Notes: generated by a model not told the origin, from the sequence alone. 45,314 nucleotides of DNA from JASUTC01 sp035447925 (GCA_035447925.1 DAOTHY010000010.1:1-45314), one strand, 5' to 3'. Positions 17,133-26,200 are shown, numbered from the stretch's first letter. Translations and numbers: made by a program.

Positions 17133-17809
17133 TGATTCGAACCCAAGATTTATGCAAACATTTCGGAGATTTGCAAGTCCTGGCCCATTTGTCGATAGCT
17201 ATCAAAAAATCCGAAAGGGTAGCTTTTTTAGGACCTTCAGGCTGCGGCAAGACAACCCTTCTCCGATGTTTGTCCGGATTGATCAATGACTATTCCGGTA
17301 AAGTTGAGGGGTATTACCGTCAAGCCGGGTTTGTTTTTCAGGAGCCTCGTCTGATTCCGTGGAGTAGTTTATTGAATAACCTTCTGTTTGTTTCTAATGA
17401 CGAAGAGAAAGTGCGGCGATCGTTGGAACTGGTGGAATTGCAGGATTTTACCAAGCATCATCCTTCCAAGTTGAGCGGCGGGATGCAACAGCGGGCAAAT
17501 CTGGCCAGGGCATTGATTGTTGATCCGGATATCATTTTTTTTGACGAACCTTTTCAAAATTTGGATTTGAAATCCAATATCAAATTAATGGAAGCTGTCA
17601 AACGGATTCAAAGACAACAGCGTTGGACTGCCGTTCTGGTAACGCACGGGATAAGGGAGGCTGTTGTATTTGCACAACGGATTTTCATCCTATCCAAAAA
17701 ACCTACAAAAGTGATCAAAGAGATCGATTTGACAGGGGAGGAAGAAACAGGATTTTTTTCTCCACGCACGGCCGAATACGAGAGAATGCTGTTGGAATAT
17801 TATGAATAG
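17123..17809 (+). CDS. ABC importer ATPase, SsuB/TauB-like
   Basis: 228 residues. Walker A GPSGCGKTT (37-45), Q-loop VFQEPRLIPW (Gln73), signature LSGGMQQR (117-124), Walker B IIFFDEPF (138-144) and switch His175 in VTHGIREA. The Q-loop form and size match the nitrate/sulfonate/taurine ATPase branch. AAAGGA lies upstream of ATG 17123. The end of the gene overlaps an in-frame-capable ATG (17802) of the next gene. Confidence 0.92.
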   Translation: MDIMIRTQDLCKHFGDLQVLAHLSIAIKKSERVAFLGPSGCGKTTLLRCLSGLINDYSGKVEGYYRQAGFVFQEPRLIPWSSLLNNLLFVSNDEEKVRRSLELVELQDFTKHHPSKLSGGMQQRANLARALIVDPDIIFFDEPFQNLDLKSNIKLMEAVKRIQRQQRWTAVLVTHGIREAVVFAQRIFILSKKPTKVIKEIDLTGEEETGFFSPRTAEYERMLLEYYE

Positions 17810-17837
17810 TCCAACTCACAAAGAGAATGGAGTACAG

Positions 17838-18947
17838 ATGACTGTTAAAAATCAATTCACCGAAGATATGCGAAAATCGGACATTGAGCAGGTTCGGATT
17901 CTCAGTGTTGATCACCGATTGCCCATGAATGAGATGTATACCAAAGGTGCTGAATGTTTGAGGAAGGTTCTGGATCAGTATGCTCATCTTTTCAAAAAAG
18001 GGGACAGGGTTCTCGTCAAACCAAACCTGTTGAGTGCCAGAGATATCCAAAAAGGGGTGACAACGCATCCTAAGACATTGGATGCGATTTTGCATTTTTT
18101 GAAGGATATTGGGACAAAACCTTTTGTGGGAGATAGTCCGCCGGATGGAAATGGGTACCGGGTTGCGCAACAGACGGGTTTGATTGAAGTGTGTGAAAAG
18201 CACCGGGTGGATTTTGTTGAATTCGATGAGCCGGTCCGAGTTGATCACGACGGGGAATACGATTTCAATCTTTCCAAATGCGTACTGGAAGCGGATAAGA
18301 TTGTGAATCTGGCCAAGATGAAAACCCATTCCTTGACCATGCTCACATTGGCGGTAAAAAATACTTTTGGGTGTGTTCCTGGAAAGGAAAAGGCGTCTTG
18401 GCATTTCAAGGCCCTGAACACCAACCACTTTGCTAAATTGATGGTGGAGATTTGTTCTGCCGTTAATCCAACTTTGAGCATCGTTGATGGGCTGATTGCT
18501 CATGAGGGAAACGGTCCCTCCAATGGAACCCCCAAATCGTTAGGCGTCATTTTTATCAGTGAAAATCCATTTGCTTTGGACGATGCCATTACCATTTCGC
18601 TGGGCATAGACCGAAAAAAAAATCCAATCCTCATGGAAGCCGCCAAAAAGAAGTGTATTCCTCAATACAAAATCCAGGGAGAATGGTCCGGTTCAATGGT
18701 TTTACCGACAACCCATTTGGTTTTTTCAGGGTTACATTTTATCAGTAATCGTTTTAACCGGTTCAAGAAAAGACCTCAAATTGATGGAGGAAAATGTATC
18801 AAATGCCGCAGGTGCGAGCAAAGCTGTCCGCTGAAAGCGATTGACATAGACCCTTTACAGATCGACTATTCCAAGTGTATCCGTTGTTACGTTTGCCATG
18901 AGGTGTGTCCCGAAGATGCCATCAGTCTGGTTCGAGGCTTGTTTTAA
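17838..18947 (+). CDS. DUF362 domain protein with C-terminal 2x[4Fe-4S] ferredoxin
   Basis: 369 residues. The N-terminal DUF362 domain shows VLVKPNLLSAR, the G-D-S-P-P loop and NLAKMKTHSLTMLTLAVKNTFG. The C-terminus carries two ferredoxin motifs, CIKCRRCEQSCP and CIRCYVCHEVCP. Soluble, no signal. DUF362 proteins have no settled function; the ferredoxin half implies electron transfer or reduction. It is the fourth gene of an ABC importer operon, so it may act on the imported compound. Start ATG 17838 has GGAG five bases upstream; ATG 17802, overlapping the ATPase stop, is the alternative. Converges with the CheA-like gene, only six bases apart, with no terminator visible. Confidence 0.85.
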   Translation: MTVKNQFTEDMRKSDIEQVRILSVDHRLPMNEMYTKGAECLRKVLDQYAHLFKKGDRVLVKPNLLSARDIQKGVTTHPKTLDAILHFLKDIGTKPFVGDSPPDGNGYRVAQQTGLIEVCEKHRVDFVEFDEPVRVDHDGEYDFNLSKCVLEADKIVNLAKMKTHSLTMLTLAVKNTFGCVPGKEKASWHFKALNTNHFAKLMVEICSAVNPTLSIVDGLIAHEGNGPSNGTPKSLGVIFISENPFALDDAITISLGIDRKKNPILMEAAKKKCIPQYKIQGEWSGSMVLPTTHLVFSGLHFISNRFNRFKKRPQIDGGKCIKCRRCEQSCPLKAIDIDPLQIDYSKCIRCYVCHEVCPEDAISLVRGLF

Positions 18948-18953
18948 TCCGGG

Positions 18954-21737
18954 TTACATGAGGTCTTCCGGGATGATGATGGAAAAAGTTGTTCCCAGTC
19001 CTTTTTCGGTTTTGATTTTGATCGTTCCGCAAAGACTTTCAACGGCATTTTTGACGGCACTCAAGCCTATGCCTCTGCCGGAGATATCTGTGGGACTATC
19101 TTTCGTGGAAAAACCTTCTTGAAATATGATGTCTTCCAAGTGAAAGGGAGCGCATTCCTGAGAAGTCCCTTTTAAAAACCCTTTTTCAAGCGCCTTAGAA
19201 AAGACCAAATCCCGGTCGATGCCCCGGCCGTCATCTGTTATATCGATCATTAAGAAGGAGCCCTTTCGATATGCATGAACCTTTATCGTTGCGCCGGGAT
19301 CCTTTCCACTTTCAAGTCTTTGCTCGGGATCTTCGATGGCGTGGTCGAGGATATTTCTAAACAGGTGAATGCATGTTTTCAACAACGGTTTGAGCTTGTG
19401 CTTGTCTACGAAAATATTGGCTCCCTTGACATCAAAGGATTTTATTTGAATGTCGAGCCGTTGGGCAGTCGATAAAACAAGGTTTTTGGTGGGTTCAAAA
19501 AGATCTTCGAAACTTGTTTTTTCCATTTCATCCAACAGGGTTCTGGCTTCCTTGAGTTGGTCAGGACTGGGTGTTCCACTTAAAAGTTCTTTGATTTTTA
19601 CAAGTGAATTTCTCTTTTTGCTCAGATCTATTTGACGTTCAAGGATTTGGGGGCTAATGTACTCGTAAACACTTTGCATCTCATCATCTAACCATTTGGT
19701 ATCTTCACCTGAATGGATGATGTTAAACAGAATATCAGCGGCCTTTTCTTTATGGTCTTTTAAGGTTGATTCAAGTTGATGAAGTTTTTCAACCAGCAGG
19801 CGAAAACCGAAGCTGGCAAAATTGCCTTTCAAGGTGTGGATGCTTCTGAAAACCTGATTGATGGGAAATGGTTGCGTGTGAGCAGCTTCAGGTGGTTCGG
19901 CATGCATCTGTGCCACTTCTTCCCAGAATTGTCTGTAATCTTCTTTTAATTCCACAAAATTTTCCGAGTTTGCCATTATTTTGACAATTTGTTCAAATAA
20001 CTCCTTTTCTTTTTCATAACGGTCTTTGAGTTTGACCTTTTCACTGATGTCTCGGACCATGACCATGATTTTTGATCTTTCTTGGAAGCCTTTTTCAAAA
20101 TCATCCGGACTAATTTCTTCCGAGAATGTTTTTTCTCTGATCAAACGATATTTCAGAGAGAGGATTTTGGATTGTCGATTGACCAGATCGGGCAGTAGAG
20201 AAATCAGAATCTCTCTTTTGTTATCGGATGGTTCGTTGATAACGGCTCGAAGGGTTTCGGTAAGGAATGGGATCTCCTCAGGGGTTTGGGATAGAATGAG
20301 GGCTGGGAAAAAATGATAGTCGATTGAGGCGTTAAATATGGACAGGCATTCCCGGCTGTATTCGGGTTCAATAATCAGGGAAGCATCGAATTTCATGAAC
20401 CCTTCATCGGTGTTGTTCAGCAATGTTTGCATCGAGTACATGCTTCTTTGGAGTTGCTGGGTGCGTTTAAATACTGTGGCTTCCAATTCGTTGTTCAGTT
20501 TTTCTATCTCAAGATAGGAACTTTCCAATTCCTGATTCATGGCTAAAATTTCTTGATTTGAGGCACACAATTCCTGATTTTTGTCGTTGATTTCCCTTTG
20601 TTTTCTGTTGTAATCCATGATGAAAAAGGTGCCAAATCCTATAAAAACGATAAAGAAAGTAATTTCATTGAAACTGAACGGATAAAGGGAATACAATCGG
20701 TTCGAAAAGACATTGACGATTTCCCCTACCGGTCTGACAAAGGCCAAAAATGTGAACAGTATGAATTCAGACTGATAAGCGATGACGGCAAAAAAAAGGA
20801 AATTGATAAAGGAAATAACCGTGATCATATACGGTACACCCATTAGAGACAGAAGAAAACCGATTATGTTGAGAAAAATAAGGAACTTGGTGTATTTCCA
20901 GCTTTTCAAAATAAAGTATTCGATACCAAAAAATAGAGCGACGGTAAAGGCAATACTCAGGAGTGTCAAGAGTTTGTTCAGAAACAAGAAAGCACCCTGT
21001 GTATCTTGCAGCATGCTGTAAAGATAACCCTCGTTGTTTAAGAAAGTTCCGGATATAAAGAATAGAACGCCGTAATAACAAAGGGAGACAGCCAGGGCAA
21101 AATAGGATTTGGATAATTCGTGGTTCACACGGCCTATGGAGAACATGATAAACGCCAGAAGAAAACTCATGCCGGATATGATCATGACGAATTGATCCGA
21201 GAACAAATTGCTGAAGCGGGAGAAAAATTTTAAGTATTCTAATTTTCCGGTTAACGGTGTTGAATTGAGTATCAGCCTGCCGCCTTTTTTTAACTCTAAC
21301 AAAATGACCGTTGGCTTTTCCATCTGGCGTAGATCCAGCATTTGCCAACCCTTTTCGGGTAAAAGCCGGATGTTGCCGATTGAATCGTGTAGAGCGCTGG
21401 ATGGATTAAACGGTACAACTGACCAGGTTACGTTTTGCTCAAACCCACTTTTAATCATAATGGCATCATTTTCAGCAGGAATCTCAAAGCGAAAGACCAG
21501 ATCTTCATGGGTGGCTTGAAAATCGTAATAGAAGCCGGATATTTCCGGCTGATAATTGGTTTGAGTCAAATAATGAAACAGGTTTTCAACGGGAAAAAAT
21601 GAAGACTGAACGGCAAGAAATATTCCGTGTATGATAAAAATCATAATCATCGCAAGAAGTGCACCTAATAAAAATTTGAACCCTTTTTTCTGCAAATCAG
21701 TCACCTTTTCATGCTTAGTGTTATCCAATCTTACCAC
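18954..21737 (-). CDS. Membrane-bound CheA-like sensor kinase (7TM sensor, PAS-like, HPt, CheA-type ATPase)
   Basis: 927 residues. An N-terminal membrane helix (about 18-42) and an extracytoplasmic region (about 45-185) are followed by about seven membrane helices (about 190-400), a 7TMR-DISM-like layout. Then a coiled coil (about 400-450), a PAS-like segment ending MVMVRDISEKVKLKD, an HPt domain with IHTLKGNFASFGF (phospho-His about 634), and a HATPase whose N-box HLFRNILDHAIEDPEQRLESGK and DDGRGID are of CheA type, with GRGIGLSAV as the last glycine box. No CheW-like P5 domain and no classic HisKA. The start is uncertain: GTG 21737 lacks a ribosome site, while TTG 21695 has AAAAGG eight bases upstream and would remove 14 residues. 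Confidence 0.88.
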   Translation of the reverse strand: MVRLDNTKHEKVTDLQKKGFKFLLGALLAMIMIFIIHGIFLAVQSSFFPVENLFHYLTQTNYQPEISGFYYDFQATHEDLVFRFEIPAENDAIMIKSGFEQNVTWSVVPFNPSSALHDSIGNIRLLPEKGWQMLDLRQMEKPTVILLELKKGGRLILNSTPLTGKLEYLKFFSRFSNLFSDQFVMIISGMSFLLAFIMFSIGRVNHELSKSYFALAVSLCYYGVLFFISGTFLNNEGYLYSMLQDTQGAFLFLNKLLTLLSIAFTVALFFGIEYFILKSWKYTKFLIFLNIIGFLLSLMGVPYMITVISFINFLFFAVIAYQSEFILFTFLAFVRPVGEIVNVFSNRLYSLYPFSFNEITFFIVFIGFGTFFIMDYNRKQREINDKNQELCASNQEILAMNQELESSYLEIEKLNNELEATVFKRTQQLQRSMYSMQTLLNNTDEGFMKFDASLIIEPEYSRECLSIFNASIDYHFFPALILSQTPEEIPFLTETLRAVINEPSDNKREILISLLPDLVNRQSKILSLKYRLIREKTFSEEISPDDFEKGFQERSKIMVMVRDISEKVKLKDRYEKEKELFEQIVKIMANSENFVELKEDYRQFWEEVAQMHAEPPEAAHTQPFPINQVFRSIHTLKGNFASFGFRLLVEKLHQLESTLKDHKEKAADILFNIIHSGEDTKWLDDEMQSVYEYISPQILERQIDLSKKRNSLVKIKELLSGTPSPDQLKEARTLLDEMEKTSFEDLFEPTKNLVLSTAQRLDIQIKSFDVKGANIFVDKHKLKPLLKTCIHLFRNILDHAIEDPEQRLESGKDPGATIKVHAYRKGSFLMIDITDDGRGIDRDLVFSKALEKGFLKGTSQECAPFHLEDIIFQEGFSTKDSPTDISGRGIGLSAVKNAVESLCGTIKIKTEKGLGTTFSIIIPEDLM

Positions 21738-21803
21738 ATATAAGAGCCTGCGAGTATAAGCCGATTGTTGTGTGAACCTGATCGGTTTTTTGAGTTTTTG
21801 AAG

Positions 21804-21809
21804 TATAAT
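21804..21809 (+). promoter_or_regulatory. -10 element for the hydrolase pair
   Basis: Perfect TATAAT; no clear -35. Transcription near 21816 would make the frame's upstream GTG (21818) effectively leaderless, favouring the downstream ATG 21851 as start. Confidence 0.5.
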
Positions 21810-21850
21810 CTTATGTAGTGAAATTCAAAGCCAAAGGAATGTTTCTGACG

Positions 21851-22915
21851 ATGAGTGAACAATCTTTATTTAGCAAAGGAATAAACCGAATTAAAAAATC
21901 ATACTTTATGGTCAACAAATTCTATTTATGGCTGCTCTTTTTCTTTCTGCTGGCCTTCAATGGAGCTATTGCCTTTTCTGGGGCTGTTGTCGTATTTATC
22001 CTTTTTCTTTTCACCAGAAGGGTTCCCCTTGAGCCCAAAGGGCATTACCTCTTTGATACTTATGTGTACAAGCAAACGGCAACTATCCCCCTTAAATTGG
22101 ATTGTTGGTATCCAAATGAACAGAAAAAACACTATCCGGTCGTCTTTTTTGCCCATGGAGGGGGATGGATTTCAGGTTTCAGAAATCAACCCAACAACGT
22201 TTCATGGAGTAAATATCTGGCATCAAAGGGATTTGCGGTGGTTTCGATTGACTACCGATACGGTATCAACAATCGCATGGAAGATATTCTGAAAGACTAT
22301 TCGGATGCTTTGGAATTTGTGAAATCACAGGCGAAATCATTACGACTGGATACCTCAAACATGGCTTTAATGGGTTTATCTGCCGGAGGGCATTTGGCAC
22401 TTTTGTATGCGGCCTATTATTCTTCAAAAGAAACAACTTTAAACGACGAAGAAAGGGCGGCCCGTATGAGCGGTATTCAAACAGTGGTGGCTTTCTATAC
22501 CCCTTCGGATTTGCATGATATTTTCGAGAAGGATAATAAATCGTTGTTTGCCAGGTTCGCAACCATCACTACCCTGAAAGGTCTTCCGGACAACATGAAT
22601 GATGTTTATCGCTATTATTCGCCCATTTATTGGGTTAGTCACAATTTGCCTCCGGTTTTTATGGCCCATGGAAAAGAAGATGATGTGGTTCCCTTTTCCT
22701 CTGCTGTTAAATTGGCAAGAAAATTAAAGGAATGTTCCGTTGATTACAAATTCTACGTCCATAAAAAGGGGAACCATGCTTTTGAATTTGTTATGAAAGA
22801 TTTTCAAACCATCAGGATTTTAGAAAGTACCATTAACTTTTTAAAAAGCAAATTATCTGACAAGGAAAATCTCAAAGCTGATACTGAGAAGAAAGGAGGA
22901 CAGGATGCGTGTTGA
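21851..22915 (+). CDS. Membrane-anchored alpha/beta hydrolase, hormone-sensitive-lipase / carboxylesterase type
   Basis: 354 residues. Hydrophobic segments at about 25-55 anchor the N-terminus. Catalytic features: oxyanion HGGGW (102-106), nucleophile Ser177 in GLSAGGH, Asp in HGKEDDVVP and His in GNHAFE, the order seen in the BD-FAE/HSL esterases. Probably a carboxylesterase acting at or outside the membrane; substrate unknown. The frame extends up to GTG 21818, but the -10 position and AAAGGA at 21833-21838 favour ATG 21851. The end overlaps the next gene by eleven bases. Confidence 0.88.
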   Translation: MSEQSLFSKGINRIKKSYFMVNKFYLWLLFFFLLAFNGAIAFSGAVVVFILFLFTRRVPLEPKGHYLFDTYVYKQTATIPLKLDCWYPNEQKKHYPVVFFAHGGGWISGFRNQPNNVSWSKYLASKGFAVVSIDYRYGINNRMEDILKDYSDALEFVKSQAKSLRLDTSNMALMGLSAGGHLALLYAAYYSSKETTLNDEERAARMSGIQTVVAFYTPSDLHDIFEKDNKSLFARFATITTLKGLPDNMNDVYRYYSPIYWVSHNLPPVFMAHGKEDDVVPFSSAVKLARKLKECSVDYKFYVHKKGNHAFEFVMKDFQTIRILESTINFLKSKLSDKENLKADTEKKGGQDAC

Positions 22916-23948
22916 TTTTCAATACGAGAGGAGCAAGATTCAATACCTTTCCGGTTATATTTTTAAGGGTAAGAATTACCGATGCAACTATTTAAGATAC
23001 GATACAAGATATCAAAGGGCAAAAGCCGGGACGAAGGTTGTTGAAGTGTACAATTTTCAGCCTAAGGGAGATGTCAGGGCCTCTGCTATCATCATGCAAG
23101 GGCTGGGTAGCCGGAATGTCAAATTTTTACTGTGGATGGCTACGCATCTTTCCTCTGCCGGGATCAGTTCATCAGTCATCATTCCACCCGGCAATTACAC
23201 CAGGGTTGAGGATAAATCCGTCAGTGGTAAGAATTATTTGTGGCCGGACTTGAATTTGATGGTTCCGGCTTGGGAGCATGCAGTGGTAGACGTGATGACC
23301 ACGATCGATTTGCTTCAGCAGGAAGGCTTATGGCTTGAAAACAATTGCTTGGTGGGATATTGTTTGGGGGGGATGGTTTCATGCATCGTTTCTGCCATCG
23401 AAAAACGTATCAAAGAAACCATCATGGTTGCCACCGGAGGCCATATGGGGATGATCATGCATGAGTCCAGGGCAACCAAATTTGCAAGAAAACTCATGGC
23501 AAACGGGTATGGTCAGGACTATTACCTGAACGACCAGAAGCGCTTATACGAGACATACCAAGAGCAAATGCCCCGAATTAACCGAATGACCCTTAAAGAA
23601 ATGATCAATTGCGAAGAAATCCATCCCCTATTAAAAATCGACCCTTTGGCTTATGCGCATTTATTGCAGCAATCGCATACCACGATCATCGATGCCTTTT
23701 TTGATGAAACGCTTCCCAGACCAACCAGGAAACTCCTTTTCGAACAGTTGGAGGATGCCAAAAAATACATTACCCCATTCAGCCATGGGACTTGGCTGCC
23801 CTTTGAATATCTTTTATCTCTGTATATTCTCCATCGGATGAAGGTTAACGACAGAAAAGCGAAAAAGATGCTTCTGCGCAATGAAAAACCCGAAGACCTG
23901 ACGGATGAAGATTTTCTCAGTAAAGTCTTTCGGAAAATCGGATTTTAA
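22905..23948 (+). CDS. Alpha/beta hydrolase with cysteine at the nucleophile position
   Basis: 347 residues, no signal peptide seen. The nucleophile elbow is VGYCLGGMVS with Cys153 in place of Ser, as in dienelactone hydrolases and in PHA synthases (whose lipase-like box is GxCxGG). Possible acid is in IDAFFDETLPRP and the His in FSHGTWLP. An oxyanion-like QGLGSRN lies at about 65-71. The length is near that of class III PhaC, but PhaC partner genes and phasins are absent, so polymer synthesis is only a possibility; a thioester or lactone hydrolase is equally likely. The ribosome site AAAGGAGG inside the previous gene and the eleven-base overlap imply coupled expression with the esterase. Confidence 0.75.
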   Translation: MRVDFQYERSKIQYLSGYIFKGKNYRCNYLRYDTRYQRAKAGTKVVEVYNFQPKGDVRASAIIMQGLGSRNVKFLLWMATHLSSAGISSSVIIPPGNYTRVEDKSVSGKNYLWPDLNLMVPAWEHAVVDVMTTIDLLQQEGLWLENNCLVGYCLGGMVSCIVSAIEKRIKETIMVATGGHMGMIMHESRATKFARKLMANGYGQDYYLNDQKRLYETYQEQMPRINRMTLKEMINCEEIHPLLKIDPLAYAHLLQQSHTTIIDAFFDETLPRPTRKLLFEQLEDAKKYITPFSHGTWLPFEYLLSLYILHRMKVNDRKAKKMLLRNEKPEDLTDEDFLSKVFRKIGF

Positions 23949-23981
23949 AATGCTGACCCATTCAGTCTTTTATGAGGAAGA

Positions 23982-25324
23982 TTATTGAACGAGATAAAAC
24001 ACCGTTACCCCTCTGTCGATGAGGGCCTGTATCGCCTGCATATCTTGAGAGTCGGGTGACAAATCCAGAAGATTGTTCCGAATGTCCAGATAATCCCCTG
24101 CGCCCAAACCGCTGTTTTCTAACAACGGGTCGATGTTTTCGATTTGATTGCTGATCAGCCAAATGCTTCTCAAGTTGATTAACGGTATGATGGGAGAAAG
24201 ATCATTGATCTGATTATAACCGCAATTAAGATAAGTCATATCAACCAGATTGTGAATCGGTGACAGATCTTGAACACAGGCATCTGCAAAATCCAGTGTT
24301 TTGAGCTGAATTAAAGGTTCAAGCGGAGATAGATCTGCAACTTGAGTTTGATAAAAGCGCAACGATTCCAGTTGAGTCAGATGATGTAATGGAGAACAAT
24401 CGCTGATGGGGTTCATTGAACAATTTAACAGCCGGATCTGATGTAAATCTTCGATGGGACTTAAATCTTCTATATGGTTTTGTTTGATATTCAATCGTTG
24501 AAGATTGATGAGATGCTGAAGGCCTTCCAGGGAAATGATGCCTTTGTTCTCGGCATTGATTTCAGTGATGCCGGTTACTTGAGCCGGAAAAATGCAGCCG
24601 GTCGGCTCGCCCGTAAANNNNNNNNNNNNNNNNNNNNNNNNNNNNNNNNNNNNNNNNNNNNNNNNNNNNNNNNNNNNNNNNNNNNNNNNNNNNNNNNNNN
24701 NNNNNNNNNNNNNNNNNCAGTGATGCCGGTTACTTGAGCCGGAAAAATGCAGCCGGTCGGCTCGCCCGTAAATCCTTGGGCTTGGCGGACGACATTTTCA
24801 AGGCCTGGATCTTCGAAAAAAATTGGCTCGATCAGTGGATTTGTCCATTTTTGAAGATTCCCCAGCCAGATGTCCGTTAAAGTCCTCATATGGGTACCAT
24901 CAGAGCTTTGTCGACTGATCATTGCTGATAAGGTCGTTTTTTGAAAATCCCTAAATACAAAAGTTGCATTATATGTGAAATGGAGGTTTTCAGACATTTC
25001 GGCGCTGTTTACCAGATAAAGCTGGTCCTTAACGACCTGGCCCTCCATCAACAGATTGTTAAACCCGATCACTTCACTGGCTTGTGCGCTGTGAACTGTA
25101 ACAGTAGCCATACACGTTTCGCTGGCATGTGTGATTTCCATTTGTGCATCGTAAATGCCTTCATCCCTTTGATGATGAATCAATTCACCTTTCCAGATTC
25201 CCTCCAGTTCAGTTAAAGTCATGGGGATAGCGCCTCCCCCTTTTTGGCCTATACAGCTCATCAAAGCCATAAGAACCAAGATGATTAAAGAGAACAACAT
25301 ACACCATTTTATTGTTTTTCCCAT
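23982..25324 (-). CDS. Leucine-rich-repeat lipoprotein, interrupted by an assembly gap
   Basis: Reading from ATG 25324 (GGGGGGA six bases upstream; ATG 25339 is weaker) the product has a signal with lipobox LMSC (Cys24), a beta-rich domain of about 130 residues (LEGIWKGELIHH onward), then the typical entry to bacterial LRRs, FFEDPGLENVVRQA, and after the gap about six to seven 22-residue repeats of SDS22/internalin type (pattern NxIxDLSPLxxLxxLxxLxxx). The 100 N at 24618-24717 are flanked by identical 55-base sequences; collapsing them gives one continuous frame of 395 residues (622 + 581 bases counted from 25339 is divisible by three). Surface-exposed protein-binding role is inferred from the repeats. 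Converges with the hydrolase gene 33 bases away. Confidence 0.85.
24563..24617. repeat. 55-base direct repeat, copy 1 (left flank of the N gap)
   Basis: Identical to 24718-24772 over all 55 bases, ending exactly at the first N. Such a contig-end duplication equals a typical assembler k-mer overlap and is not a biological repeat. Confidence 0.93.
24618..24717. other. Run of 100 N, scaffold gap of arbitrary length
   Basis: Exactly 100 undetermined bases inside the LRR lipoprotein gene. Since both flanks repeat the same 55 bases and the reading frame continues when they are merged, the true gap is probably zero or negative. Confidence 0.95.
24718..24772. repeat. 55-base direct repeat, copy 2 (right flank of the N gap)
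   Basis: Second copy of the sequence at 24563-24617, beginning exactly after the last N. Confidence 0.93.
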
Positions 25325-25467
25325 TACTGATCCCCCCATTCAAGCATTATTGTACCAATTTCAAGGTGTGAATTCAACAAAAGTTGAAAAATGAATTCTC
25401 CCCAACAGTTGTTCTCTTTTTGAGAAATCATGATAAGATAAAAATAAAAAGTAAAACGGAGGAACAG

Positions 25468-26199
25468 ATGACGACCAAAAAAAAGATAGGGATTTTTGCT
25501 TTATTGTTTCTACTCATCGCCTTTTCAGGTTTTGTTGCCTGGGCAAACAACGCCATGGCCGCTCAAGCCATGGCGATAGATGCCATGAAGGGAACTCAGA
25601 CGGTTCGGGTTGACCAAGATCATTTGATGATCGTATTCACCCCCCTCGGTCAGATTCATCAGGGACTGATTTTCTATCCCGGTGCCAAAGTTGACCCACA
25701 GGCGTATGCACCATTAGCTGCTGAATTGGCAAAGGAGGAGATTTTGACCGTGATTGTTCCCATGCCTTTGAATCTGGCCATACTTGGTTCCAACAAGGCC
25801 TTGGCGGTGATGGAAAAATACCCGGAAGTGAGCAGATGGGCGATATCAGGGCATTCTTTAGGGGGAGCCATGGCGTGTAAGTTTGTATCCGATCATCCCG
25901 GAAAGGTTGAAAGTCTTATTTTGCTGGGTGCTTATACCACGAGCAACTGGGATTTGTCTTTAGCGAATCTTTCCGTGTTATCCGTCAGTGCATCGAATGA
26001 TGGGTTAAGTACCCCTGAAAAAGTGGATAAAAACCGAGAATTTCTGCCGTCTGATACAGTCTTTTTCGAAATAGAGGGGGGCAATCACGCACAGTTTGGC
26101 GATTACGGCGAACAAATCGGAGATGGGAAGGCTGAAATCAGCGGTTCGGAGCAGTTGGATATCACAGTGACACAGATATTGACATTTTTGGAGGGATAA
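25468..26199 (+). CDS. Membrane-anchored or exported alpha/beta hydrolase
   Basis: 243 residues. N-terminal hydrophobic segment (about 7-27) acts as signal or anchor. Triad: Ser130 in ISGHSLGGAMA, Asp178 in SASNDGLST, His207 in EGGNHAQFGDYG. This matches the small Abhydrolase_5-type group where the conserved QFGDYG follows the catalytic His. Substrate unknown. ATG 25468 is preceded by GGAGGA with a five-base spacer; the frame is open upstream to 25384 but without a ribosome site. It ends one base before the PfkB gene starts, so the two are likely co-transcribed. Confidence 0.86.
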   Translation: MTTKKKIGIFALLFLLIAFSGFVAWANNAMAAQAMAIDAMKGTQTVRVDQDHLMIVFTPLGQIHQGLIFYPGAKVDPQAYAPLAAELAKEEILTVIVPMPLNLAILGSNKALAVMEKYPEVSRWAISGHSLGGAMACKFVSDHPGKVESLILLGAYTTSNWDLSLANLSVLSVSASNDGLSTPEKVDKNREFLPSDTVFFEIEGGNHAQFGDYGEQIGDGKAEISGSEQLDITVTQILTFLEG

Positions 26200-26200
26200 G

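Noticed and set aside
20767..21348. 193-codon minus-strand open frame inside the CheA-like gene
   Set aside because: Same strand but another frame within the membrane domain of a well-supported gene; low-complexity composition typical of a shadow.
24563..24772. Biological direct repeat or insertion site around the N run
   Set aside because: The copies end exactly at the gap edges and merging them keeps the frame; a contig-overlap artefact explains this better.
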